From Callorhinus ursinus (taxonomy: Eukaryota > Chordata > Mammalia > Carnivora > Otariidae): a stretch of DNA of 64,000 nucleotides. Made by a program: the position numbers and the translations under genes. Positions 54,476 through 64,000 of the stretch are shown piece after piece. Each line of letters begins with the position of its first letter. Within the stretch, counting starts at the first letter, position 1. The stretch is taken from the NCBI RefSeq assembly GCF_003265705.1, contig NW_020312867.1, positions 10,019,228 to 10,083,227 on the forward strand, written 5' to 3'. The notes under the pieces were generated by a model. It ran no database searches, was not told the DNA's origin, and was given only the letters and a program-made list of their open reading frames with translations.

Positions 54476-55018
54476 GAAGTTATTTATTAAGAGACCTACA
54501 TGGTGAGAAACTGAGGCCTCCTGTCAAAACCCAGCCCCAACTTGCCAGTCATGTGACTGTGTCATCTTGGAAGCACATCTTTCAGGCCGTGAAACCTTCA
54601 GATGACTGTAGCCCCAGCTGACATCCTGACTGCAGCCTCTGAGAGACCCAGTGGTAGAAACAATCTACTAAGCTGCTCTTGAATTTCTGGCCCACAAAAA
54701 CTGCTTCAGGTAATAAATGGTTTTTTTGGTTGTTGTTACAAGTCACTGCAGTTGGGGGTAATTTGTAATGCAGCAATAGGTAACTCATATATCTCACTAT
54801 AGTTTTAAAAGGTAAGAGTTAGGGATATTTCCTATACACAATAAGGAAACCAAGCTTTAGAAAGGTTAAGTGACTTGCCCAAATAAGTATCAGAACAGGT
54901 TTTTTCCTGGACAAATAATTAAAATTTTTTTTTTACAATTTCCATGGAGAAACAATAAAGAAAAACATCACAGCTCAGAAAGCAAATCTCCTCAGCTCTC
55001 CTTGAACCTTTTTTATTT

Positions 55019-55231
55019 CATTTTTTAAAAGATTTTATTTATTTATTTGAAAGAGAGGGGGAGAGCACGAGGGAGCACAGGGTGGGGGAGAGGGCCAGAG
55101 AGAGAGGGAGAGAGAATCTCAAGCAGACTCTGCACTGAGCATGGAGCCTGACAGGCTCACAACCTTGAGACCACAACCTGAGCCAAAACCAAGGGTCAGA
55201 TGCTCAAAGCAACTGAGCCACCCAGGTCCAC
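55019..55231 (-). mobile_element. Can-SINE, older form
   Basis: 'taaaagattttatttattta' to 'gagccacccaggtcca'. Flanks 'gaaccttttttattt' and 'gaacctcttttattt'. Confidence 0.92.
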
Positions 55232-56109
55232 GAACCTCTTTTATTTTTCCCCAATGTTCCATCATCATCTCTCACAAACTCTCAGGCCTGACCAACCTCT
55301 CCATATCCTGTCATCTGGCACTGTTCACTAAGCAAAGCAAATGCTTGCTACATTAGAACTGAGTTTGGATTCTAGCTCTATCTTTCCCCAATGCCCATTT
55401 CCTAATCACTGCTTTCTAGAAGGGTTTTCTAGGAAGAGAATAAGGGAAGGGCATTAGAGGCAGAGAAAATAAGAACGCAAAGAAATGAGGGTTTGACAGA
55501 AACCGGCTGCTTCTGAGGGAACAGATGGACAGTGTTTCAATGTGGCTAGAGATGATATTTCCTGGAAAAGGGGGTGGTAGGGTGAGGCAGGAAAGGAGCT
55601 GGTAGTCAGTGTGGAGAAAGCTATACACCAGGCCAACAATTTTGGATTTTTCTACAGTAAAAGACAGGGGAGAGACATGCTTGTTTTCTGAGTTCTCAAA
55701 AGACCCTTTGGTGGTTTAGCAGACGCTGTTGGTGCTCCTTGGCACGTACCACTTCCCTGCATGTTGGCCCACCTTCGGTATCAGCCGACTGAAAGCCCTC
55801 AAGCCATGACTGAAAGGAGTTCTTATATAAATACCCTGAATTCTCACTCCTTAGGAAGGATGACTCAGAGGCACACACTCCACAGTGTTTCTGAAGGTTC
55901 CTCAGTAGGATTGAACTTCAGTTGCCCACAGTGATAACTTGCTTGAGAATGGGCACTTCCATCTGCTGCTTTTCTTGCCTGGAATCTGCTCCCCACTCTC
56001 CAGCTGGGTTTTCCTGGTATTACCTCCCCAAATAGGTACTTGTGCTCAAATTCTTATCTCAGGATTTCCCTCTGAGCAAGAGGAAAAGGAGGACTACAAA
56101 ATGAAACAG
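55232..56109. other. Intergenic, no element recognised
   Basis: Mixed-composition sequence with no SINE or LINE text that I can place. Confidence 0.4.
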
Positions 56110-56827
56110 ATGGATTGAGAGGTAATATATCCCATGTTTATTCAAATATTCGTGAAAATGTTGACTCTCCCCAAGTTACTCTATGAGTTAAATGCAATTT
56201 CCAACAAAATCCTCTTTTTTGTTAAGTTCAATGGAACTTAACTGATTCCTATGGTCATTAATATCAGAGTAGGATATGGAAAAGAAGAACGAGGAGAGGG
56301 AACTCACCCTACCAACTAGTTGGATTTGTTATAAAGCTATTAGTAGTTAAGATTTACTCTATAAAGCTATGAGAATGGCACAGGGAGGGGCAAACAGATC
56401 TAAACATATATGAGACCTTGCTATATAATAAACAGGGTATGACAAAGCATGGGGGAATTGGTGGACTATTCAATAAGCAGTGCTGAACCACTGACTACCC
56501 ATTTGAAAAGAATTAAATCTCTATGTGACATAATATACAAAATAAACTGCAGATAATTTAAATATGAAAAACTGAAATTTCAAATTATTAGAGAATATCT
56601 TTATAGTTCGGGGAAAGGGAAGGATTTCTTAACAAGACAAAAATCAGAAATCTATGGAAAAGACAGATGTATTTGATCAAATAAAAATTTAAAACATATG
56701 TACAACACATGGTAACCATCCATGCTACAACATGGGTGTAACTTGAAAGCATTGCGCTAAGTGAAAGATGCCAGTTGCAAAACATTGCACATTGTAGGAT
56801 TCCATTTTTTAAAAAGATTTATTTATT

Positions 56828-57002
56828 TTTTTAAATTTTATTTATTTATTTGAGAGAACGAGAGAGAAAGCAAGAGCAGGGAGAGGGAGAAGCAGACTCC
56901 CCGCTGAGCAGGGAGCCCAAGGCAGGGCCCCATCTCAGGACCTGGGGACCACGACCCAAGCCGAAGACAGACGCCCAACTGACTGAGCCACCCAGGTGCC
57001 CC
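56828..57002 (-). mobile_element. Can-SINE (first of an abutting pair)
   Basis: 'ttaaattttatttatttatt' to 'gagccacccaggtgcccc'. It abuts the next SINE; the shared outer flanks are 'aggattccatttttt' and 'atgattccattttt'. Confidence 0.9.
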
Positions 57003-57202
57003 AAAAGATTTTTTATTTGAGAGAGAGAGAGAAAGAGAATGAGCATGACCGGGGGGTGGGGGAGGAGAAGAGGGAGAGATAGACAAGCAGACTCCCCGCT
57101 GAGTGGGGAGCCCCACGCAAGGCTGGATCCCAGAACCCCAAATCATGACCTGAGCTGAAATCAAGAGTCAGACACTTATCTGACTGAGCCACCCAGGCAC
57201 CC
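57003..57202 (-). mobile_element. Can-SINE, older form (second of an abutting pair)
   Basis: 'aaaagattttttatttgaga' to 'gagccacccaggcacccc'. Body includes a G-rich interruption 'accggggggtgggggagg'. Confidence 0.9.
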
Positions 57203-57910
57203 CGTATGATTCCATTTTTATGAAAGTTTCAATATAGAGACAGAAGGTAGATTAGTAGTTGCCAGGGGCTGGGAGGAGAGGGAGAATGAACAGCGACTTC
57301 TAATAACTACAGGATTTCTTTTAGGGATGATGAACATGCTCTAAAATTAGATTGTGGTGACGGTTGCACAACTCTGTCACTCTAACTAAAACCCAATGAA
57401 TTGTACACTTTAAATGGGTGAATTCTATGGTATGTGAATTATTTCTCAATAAGACTTTTCTTTTAAAGGCAAGACACACACTGGGAGAAGATATTTGCAA
57501 TAAATATTACTGACAGACTGTATCAATGAATTCTGTAAAGCAATCAAAATGACAAACCACCCAATATAAAAATGCACAAAGAATTGGCAAATCAAAGATG
57601 CAGAAACTCAATAAACATACATAAGTTTGCTCAACATCATTAGGAATGAGGGAAAAGAAAATTAAAATAATGAGATACCATCACACCCATTAATTTGGAA
57701 TCAATTTTTTTGGGGGGGGCAATATTTAAAAGCTTGACATTATTTAGTGTTGCCAGAATATGGAAAAATGGAAACTCTCACACACTTTTGGTGGGAGTAT
57801 AAATTGATATAACCATATCAATTTGCTTGGACAGCAATTTAGTAATATCTAGTAAAGTAGAAGATGCTTGCATGTCTGTATAAGCCAGCAACTCCACTTC
57901 TAAAGAAACT

Positions 57911-58142
57911 TTTTTTTTTTTAAGATTTTATTTATTTATTTGACAGAGAGAGACACAGCGAGAGCAGGAACACAAGCAGGGGGAGCAGGGGGGGGAGAAG
58001 CAGGCTTCCCCGCCGAGCAGGGAGCCCGATGTGGGGCTCAATCCCAGAGCAGGGAGCCCGATGCGGGGCTTAATCCCAGGACCTTGGGACCATGACCTGA
58101 GCTGAAGGCAAACACCTAACGACTGAGCCAGCCAGGTGCCCC
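57911..58142 (-). mobile_element. Can-SINE with internal duplication
   Basis: 'agggagcccgatgtggggct' recurs about 33 bases later as 'agggagcccgatgcggggct', making this copy longer than its relatives. Flanks 'aaagaaactttttt' and 'taagaaactcttt'. Confidence 0.9.
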
Positions 58143-58369
58143 TTAAGAAACTCTTTCATATGGGAACACATGAACTAAGTCCAAAGATGTTTATGGCACA
58201 TTGTAATAGTAAAATTTGGTACAGGGGATTTAATATCCATCAATAGGGGATCAAATGTGAAATATGAATCAAATTTGGAATTTTCATTCACTGTTATACA
58301 ATTAAATGAATATGAATAAGTCTCAGAAATACAGAGTTCAATGAGCTACAAAATATTTGCAATGACACC

Positions 58370-59095
58370 TGTATTAGAATTCTCCAGAGAAACCAAACAT
58401 ATAAATGTATACTTATGTATATATATGTATATATAAATGTACACACAAACACACACAAATGAATTATTACAAGGAATTGGTTCATGCAATTTTGGAGGCT
58501 AAGAAGTCTCATGATCTGTTGCTGTCTGCAAGCTGGAGACCCAGGAAACCTAGTGGTGTAGTTCCAGTCTGAGTCTGAGGCCTGAGAATCAGGAGTGCTC
58601 ATGGCATAAAAATTCCAGTCTCAGAGCTGAGGACTGATGTCCCAGCTCATTCAGTCAGGTGGAGTGAATTCTTCCTCCATCTTTTGTTCTATTCGGGCTC
58701 TCAATGGATTGGATGATGCCCACCCACAATGGGGAAGGCAATTTTCTTTACTTGGTCTACGGATTAAAATGTTAATCTCAGGGCACCTGGGTGGCTCAGT
58801 CGTTAAGCGTCTGCCTTCGGTGATCCAGAGTCCTGGAATGGAGGCCCACATCGCATCAGGCTCCCTGCTCAGCGGGAAGCCTGCTTCTACATCTCCTGCT
58901 CCCCCTGCTTGTGTTCCCTCTCTAGCTGTTTCTTTCTCTGTGTCACATAAATAAATAAAATCTTAAAAAAAATGTTAATCTCATCTAGAAACACTCTCAC
59001 AGACACACTTAGAATTATTATGTAACCAAGTATCTGGGCAACCTGTGACCCAGTCTAGTTGAGACATAAAATTAATTATCACAATGCCACTGAGG
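58370..59095 (+). repeat. Old interspersed repeat, L1 3'-end or LTR-like, unassigned
   Basis: 'ggaattggttcatgcaattt', 'gcaagctggagacccaggaa', 'tcaatggattggatgatgcc' and 'gttgagacataaaattaatt' form a well-known mammalian repeat text, but I cannot assign the family. A (TATG)-rich run at about 58,400-58,455 lies inside, and a SINE interrupts it. Confidence 0.6.
58781..58968 (+). mobile_element. Can-SINE, perfect 15-bp target duplication
   Basis: 'aaaatgttaatctca' at 58,766-58,780 and 58,969-58,983. Part of the 'gctcaggtcatgatc' block is deleted. Confidence 0.95.
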
Positions 59096-59165
59096 TAAAT
59101 TCAAATAAACATACCTGAAATGATACTATGTGTATTGCAGCAAGAGTATAAAAACATGATAGTTG

Positions 59166-59301
59166 CAGGGTGCCTGGCTGGCTCATTCAGGAGAGCACGT
59201 GACTCTTGATCACCTGGCCATGAGTTCTAGCCCTACCTTGGGTATAGAGCCTACTATAAACAAGTAAGTCCTAATATTAAAACAAACAAACAAACAAACA
59301 A
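59166..59301 (+). mobile_element. Short tRNA-like Can-SINE with (AAAC)n tail
   Basis: 'gggtgcctggctggctcatt', 'gagttctagccctaccttgg', tail of AAAC units. 'aaaacatgatagttg' on both sides. Confidence 0.92.
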
Positions 59302-59439
59302 AAAACATGATAGTTGTTGTTTCTGAGACTGGGGAAGGTAAACTTGGTGGATACATCTTCATCTACAATGTTGTATTTCTTTAAAAGAAGATTTGATTCA
59401 AATTCGACAAAATATCAATATTTGTCCATTTAGGTGAGT

Positions 59440-59860
59440 GGTACCCAGGTATTTATTATATAAACCTTTGTTTTCATCAAACACTTCACTATGAAAGTAT
59501 AAACTCCCCCACAGAAAATGGACAAATGATACAAACAGGCAATTTACAAAGGAAGAAATACAAATGGCTAAAAAGAAAAAAAAAAAGATGAAAATATGTT
59601 CAACCTGAACAGAAATCCAGCAAAGGAAAATTAAAACAACAATAAGATGGATTTTTGCTTATAAAATTAACTTATCCTAAAAAAAATAGTAGCCAGTATG
59701 GAGAAATGAACTTTCTGATACCCGCTGAATGGAGTGTAAATGGGGACAGTCTTACTGGAGGGCGCTTTGGCAAAATACATGTAACAGGTTCTCAAATCCA
59801 TTTTCAATTTGGCACGAATGTTAGACTGATTAGGGTTACACTATGCTGAGAGTAAGTTAG
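59440..59860 (+). mobile_element. Old L1-like fragment, sense
   Basis: 'acaggcaatttacaaaggaa' and 'gaaatacaaatggctaaaaa' match L1 ORF2 C-terminal text. Edges uncertain. Confidence 0.5.
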
Positions 59861-59929
59861 CCCTGTAAAACTTAAAACTACTAAAACAGTAGTTTAACCT
59901 GGGTAGAAGATTGTGTCTTCCTATATTGA

Positions 59930-60640
59930 AGGTGTGGTGGCTGTGGGTCATGGCAATCAGAAATCAGGTCCCTTCTAACTTGCGGCTCTATTGGCCTTCA
60001 TTCCCCAGGTCACCTTGCAGTGCCTAATGGCTGTTCCTGTACCAGCCATCAAATATGCCTTCAATCCAGCAGAGTGGAGGGAAGGACAAAGAGGAAGGAG
60101 CAAAGGGTGACACCGGCTTTCTCCTCAGGAAGCTTCTGAATGACAGTTTGCCTTCATGTGGTGTCCAGAACCTAGTTATATGGGCATGCCTAGTTAGAAG
60201 GGAGTCTGAGAAATTTAATTTTTATTCTGGATCAGCAAGATTATCTTGTTTGTTTTTATTTTTGGTAAAGGAAGGGGGAGAATGGAAAGAAACAGCAGTA
60301 TTTGCTCTGAGTATGCAAAGAAAACAAAGTAATTTTATTTTCATGTGGTTTTTCACGAACCATGTATTAGATGATGTTGGAGTCCCTGCCAGATCCCCTC
60401 AACCTAGATAGCACACCCAGCCCCAAAACCCCTGTGAGTTTTGATCTAGGATCATAGCTGCACCCTTCTTCAGAGAATTGCCTTTGGCCTACAGCTGCGA
60501 CCTTACAAAGAAATGCCTGGGAGGTTATACTCAGCCCAGGGAAGAGGGAGACAACCAAGGATTTACTGACAGAGGGGTAAAAAAAAGCCTAGCTCTTGCC
60601 TCAAGGGGGATAACTCTGTGGTATGATTCTCACTCCAGAG
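59930..60640. other. Unassigned intergenic sequence
   Basis: Phrases such as 'ggtcaccttgcagtgcctaa' and 'gggagtctgagaaatttaat' have the feel of an old mammalian repeat, but I cannot place it. The 118-residue frame at 60,055 shows no known family. Confidence 0.35.
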
Positions 60641-60656
60641 CTCTCCTGGAATTTTT

Positions 60657-60857
60657 TTTTTTTTTAAAGATTTATTTATTTATTTTGAGAGAGTGAGAAT
60701 GAGAGAGAGAGAGAGAGTACATGAGAGCGGGGAGGGTTAGAGGGAGAAGCAGGCCCCTTGCTGAGCAGGGAGCCCGATGCGGGACTCAATTCAGGGACTC
60801 CAGGATCATGACCTGAGCCGAAGGCAGTCGCTCAACCAACTGAGCCACCCAGGCGCC
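60657..60857 (-). mobile_element. Can-SINE (first of a same-site pair)
   Basis: 'aaagatttatttatttattt' to 'gagccacccaggcgcc', between the first and second copies of 'ctctcctggaa'. Confidence 0.93.
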
Positions 60858-60873
60858 CTCTCCTGGAAATTTT

Positions 60874-61062
60874 TAAAAAAGATTTTATTTATTTTTTTGA
60901 CAGAGACAAAGCGGGAGAGGGCACACAAGCAGAGGGAGTGGGAGAGGGAGAAGCAGGCTTCCCGACAATCAGGGAGCCCAATGTAGGGGCTCCATCCCAG
61001 GACCCTGGGACCTTGACCTGAGTCAAAGGCAGACACTTAATGACAGTGCCACCTAGGCGCCC
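60874..61062 (-). mobile_element. Can-SINE (second of a same-site pair)
   Basis: 'aagattttatttattttttt' to 'gtgccacctaggcgcccc', between the second and third copies of the target (the third is 'ctatcctgtggaatt'). Confidence 0.92.
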
Positions 61063-61524
61063 CTATCCTGTGGAATTAGGCTGAAACCAGACTCCAGGTG
61101 AGGTTCTATTCTTCACTCTCTCCTTGATACACATTTTTCATTCCTGATCATCTTCCTTCCCCTTTTTAGCCTTGTCTTACCTCCTGACATGTTTCTCCTG
61201 AGAACACTTTCTCAGTAAATTAGGTACACAAGAATCCCCACCTTAAGTTCTGCTTTTAGGGGAACTTGACCCAAGACAAGTCTCATCTACTGGCTAGCAG
61301 GAAAAAAATTAAATTTGTCCTATCGAACAAACTTAGTCTAATATAATTATTTGGACAGTTCTTTTAGGTAATGCCTAGTTCCTGTAGTAGAATGGATTAT
61401 TATTCCCAATCCTTTATTCTCTCCCTGGCATACATTATTCATTCCTTCCCCATGGACTTTGGTCTTGGCTATGAGACTTATGTTGGCCAATGGAATGTTA
61501 ATGGATGTGAGAAAAGAGCCTTTA

Positions 61525-61721
61525 AAGATTTTATTTATTTGAGAGAGAGAGAGGGCAAACCGGGAGAGAGGCATAGAGGGAGGGAGAGGGACAGAATGTC
61601 AGGCACACTTTGCACTGAGCGTGGAGTCCGAGGTGGGGCTCAATCTCATGACTCTGAAATCATGACCTGAGCCAAAACCAAGAGTTGGACCCTTAACCGA
61701 CTAAACCACCCAGGTGCCCCA
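61525..61721 (-). mobile_element. Can-SINE, older form, in LTR
   Basis: 'agattttatttatttgagag' to 'aaaccacccaggtgcccc', between the first two copies of 'tgagaaaagagcctt'. Confidence 0.92.
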
Positions 61722-61738
61722 TGAGAATAGAGACTTCA

Positions 61739-61926
61739 TTTTATTTTTTTAAGATTGATGGATTGATTGATTTGGCAGAGCGAGAGAACACAAGAAGGGG
61801 GAGCAGGAGAGGGAGAAGCAGGCTCCCCACTGAGCAGGGAGCCCGAACTGGGCTCGATCCCAGGACCCCGGGATCATGACCTGAGCCAAAGGCAGACACT
61901 TAACTGACTGAGCCACCCAGGTGCCC
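61739..61926 (-). mobile_element. Can-SINE in LTR
   Basis: 'taagattgatggattgattg' to 'gagccacccaggtgccc'. The usual (ATTT)n has changed to (GATT)n. Confidence 0.92.
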
Positions 61927-62113
61927 TACTTATATATTTTAGAGAGAGAGAGCACGTGAGCGAGAGGGGCAGAGGGAGAGGGAGAGAGAATCCTAAGCAG
62001 ACTTTGTGCTGAGTGTGAGCCCCAGTGTGGGGCTTTATCCCACGACCCTGAGATCATGACCTAAGCGGAAACCAAGAGTCAGACACTTAACCAACTGCAC
62101 CATCCAGGTGACC
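61927..62113 (-). mobile_element. Can-SINE, older form, in LTR
   Basis: 'ttttagagagagagagcacg' to 'tgcaccatccaggtgacc'. It has lost its T-rich edge and is followed by the third copy of the target, 'tgagaaaagaggcttta'. Confidence 0.88.
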
Positions 62114-62351
62114 TGAGAAAAGAGGCTTTAAATGTGAGCATGGTTTGGCTTGCCCTTTTGCAATCCTGTCTTCTGTCATAAGAAGAGCACATCACAGTAA
62201 CTGCGGGTCCCAGAACAAGGAGACTTGTGGAACCGACTTGAATTGTACCCACGGCCTGGAGCCAAGTCAAGTTGATCCTAATTGAAGCCAGTAGAGCTGC
62301 AACTGAACCTCGAACCTATGAATCTAAGTTGCTTGTTAAAAATTGTGTTCT

Positions 62352-62539
62352 GGGATGCCTGGGTGGCTCAGTTGGTTAAGCGGCTGCCTTTGGCTCAGGT
62401 CATGATCTCAGGGTCCTGGGATCGAGTCTCACGTCAGGCTCCCTGCTCAGCGGGGAGCCCGCTTCTCCCTCTCCCTCTGCCACTGCCCCTGCTTATACTC
62501 TCTCTCTCTGTCAAATAATTAATAAAACTTTTTAAAAAA
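62352..62539 (+). mobile_element. Can-SINE in LTR
   Basis: 'gggatgcctgggtggctcag' to 'tcaaataattaataaaactt'. LTR text continues on the right. Confidence 0.92.
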
Positions 62540-62599
62540 GTTGTTGTATTTTGAGATTGTTTATTGTAGAGTAGAAGCATGACTAAAAGAATCTTTTTG

Positions 62600-63650
62600 G
62601 GGATAAATGTTCAGATTCTTAAATTTTTATATCCATCCTGTTCTCAAAGAAGGTATCTGGATGACCAGGGGGAGGTGGACTTCTCTCCTACCTGCTGACA
62701 TCCATAGCTGATAAAACCCACTTTCTTTCTCAGTTTGAGCTGGGTCTGGTGACTTCGTGTCTCATTGGCTTTTGCTCGCCCTTTGGACACCTCTGAGTCC
62801 CTGTCCTGCCTCCTCTGTCCCTCTCCTTAGGGATCAGTCTACCCAGCAGCCCTTGCTGCCCCGTGACAACCCCCCCCCCCAGCTGTTAGTTAGCATCTGC
62901 TCCACCCAGGGAGCATGGGAATCACCAGAGCCCAGTAAAAGCTGTATCCCTGCTTTTATGCCCTTCCACACATTGCTCTTCACCAAGTTCAAGCAGGTTC
63001 AAGCATCACTCTTCTACATGGCTTTCTCCTAGAACCCCGATGTGGAATGGAGTGATTCCTCCTGCTTTTGGGGCCTCGCTGAATTCTCAAACTGTCTCCT
63101 TCTCCAGGCTCAAGTCTAGAGTGGAGAGACTAGGGCCCATGAATCCCACATCTTCTCTCTGTGGCCCCTCTCTCACCTTCCTCTCCATAATATCTTCAGG
63201 CCAAGGCCTAGGTTTTGAAAGCATACTATGGAAGTAATGCTCCAATCTGGTAGCTCTTGATATGTCAAATGAAAGCTACAGGAATTTAGAAAATTATTTC
63301 CCTTTGGACGATGTCTTGCTGTGAAGTCTATTGATTTGCAGCAAAACTCCACTGTGAATGTCCAAAGCTGGAAAAAAAAAATCCTCTTTGCTTATTTCCT
63401 GCAATAAATCAAATCCTCACCACCACCCCAATAAGATGGATGAATTGTGGCAGACATGGGGATTTGCTGCCCAGATCCCCCTTCAAGGAAGGACTTGCTG
63501 CCCAGCTGCAGACAGCATGGTCAGCAGCCAGCCATCAGCTCCTTCAGGGTCTGCCTCAGCCATAGACTACTGACCCTTCCAAGGTCATGCCCTTCCTGAG
63601 GCAGCCTACCTAGACTAGACACTGGGTCAGATGGAGGGGATACAGGCCTG
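62600..63650. other. Intergenic, no element recognised
   Basis: GC content is higher than in the introns, with a C run near 62,870. No splice-flanked coding segment or repeat recognised. Confidence 0.4.
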
Positions 63651-63659
63651 GCTTTTTTT

Positions 63660-64000
63660 GGTTCAATGTGGGACACTCTGTTGGGAAAGGTCATCAAAAA
63701 GACATGACCACTAATTGACCCGTGAGCCTGACCTGGGCAAGGCTCTTCCCTCCTTCCCCTGTCCTTGGAATATGGGTTCTGCTTGCCTTTCTTGCTCCCA
63801 GAGATTACTCCAAGGAAATAGCCTTTAGACAGTGATATGGTGTTGAGAATATGTGCATGGTATATGTGACCGAACCCAGTTAAGACCTCTGTATCAACTT
63901 TTAAGATTTGGTGAGCAAGGGTGGGGTTCTACTTGTCTTGCTGCAGCTCAAGACTAACCTGGTGAGTTCCCTTTGCTTATTAAAACTGACACCCACCAAC
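63660..64000 (+). mobile_element. LTR-like sequence at the window edge
   Basis: 'gacctctgtatcaactttta', 'ggtgagcaagggtggggttc' and 'tttgcttattaaaactgaca' resemble the 3' part of an endogenous retroviral LTR (the last with an AATAAA-like ATTAAA). No coding sequence. Family unassigned; it may continue past the edge. Confidence 0.35.

Larger units (their letters stand above)
53842..54788 (+). mobile_element. MLT1-type MaLR solo LTR
   Basis: Starts 'tgtggtagtcaacctccaag', has 'tgactgcagcctctgagaga' and 'cttgaatttctggcccacaa', and ends 'gcaataggtaactcat', the order expected for an MLT1 LTR. Two SINEs interrupt it. An old endogenous-retrovirus-like relic without coding sequence. Confidence 0.8.
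56110..58340 (+). mobile_element. Old L1, sense, with three SINEs
   Basis: 'gagttaaatgcaatttccaa', 'caagtggaattggtgg'-like text, 'ggttgccaggggctgggagg'-like text near 57,260, 'gaattgtacactttaaatgg' near 57,400 and 'gagaagatatttgcaataaa' near 57,487 follow L1 ORF2 and 3' text. The 3' text appears before further ORF2 text, so two copies may be abutted. Confidence 0.7.
61365..62590 (+). mobile_element. MaLR-type LTR remnant with four SINEs
   Basis: 'tcctgtagtagaatggatta', 'gttggccaatggaatgttaa', 'gagccaagtcaagttgatcc' and 'tttgagattgtttattgtag' fit the order of a MaLR LTR. Some boundaries are hidden by insertions. Confidence 0.5.

Overview
The window is mammalian nuclear DNA, most likely from an arctoid carnivoran (bear, seal or mustelid group). 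The main clue is a very dense set of tRNA-derived Can-SINEs, roughly 70 copies or pieces in 64 kb. Their heads read 'ggggcgcctgggtggctcag' and their bodies carry 'ctgcttgtgttccctctc'. The usual dog head ('gggatccctgggtggcgcag') and the usual cat body were not seen. I see no bacterial or plasmid features and no CRISPR array.

Positions 1 to about 44.9 kb hold the 5' part of one protein-coding gene on the minus strand, recognised as DNAAF9 (C20orf194, the mammalian counterpart of ciliate Shulin). Eight coding exons (83, 80, 120, 125, 97, 107, 78 and 99 nt) join in one open frame of 789 nt, 263 codons, with GT/AG junctions and matching phases. This is about the first quarter of a protein of roughly 1,180 residues; the rest lies beyond the left edge. 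Exon 1 sits in a CpG island at about 44.4-45.1 kb. The introns are filled with Can-SINEs, L1 fragments on both strands, and older MIR, L2 and MER20 remnants.

From 45 kb to 64 kb, upstream of DNAAF9, I find no host gene. It holds a CCAAT-box array followed by a TATA-like box (45.8-46.2 kb), a SINE-riddled antisense L1 (46.8-49.0 kb), a fossil hAT-type DNA transposon with a BED-finger transposase pseudogene and a 3' terminal repeat (49.0-52.1 kb), further L1 pieces, a broken tRNA-Glu-like sequence, MaLR-type LTRs and many SINEs.

The best leads are a 182-bp inverted repeat with no mismatch (41,288-41,469 and 43,017-43,198), one arm of which interrupts an ancient L2; several places where two or three different SINEs landed in turn at one target, leaving it in triplicate; and the fossil hAT transposon. 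I do not see a new functional gene system. This is an ordinary mammalian gene start in an unusually SINE-bombarded landscape.
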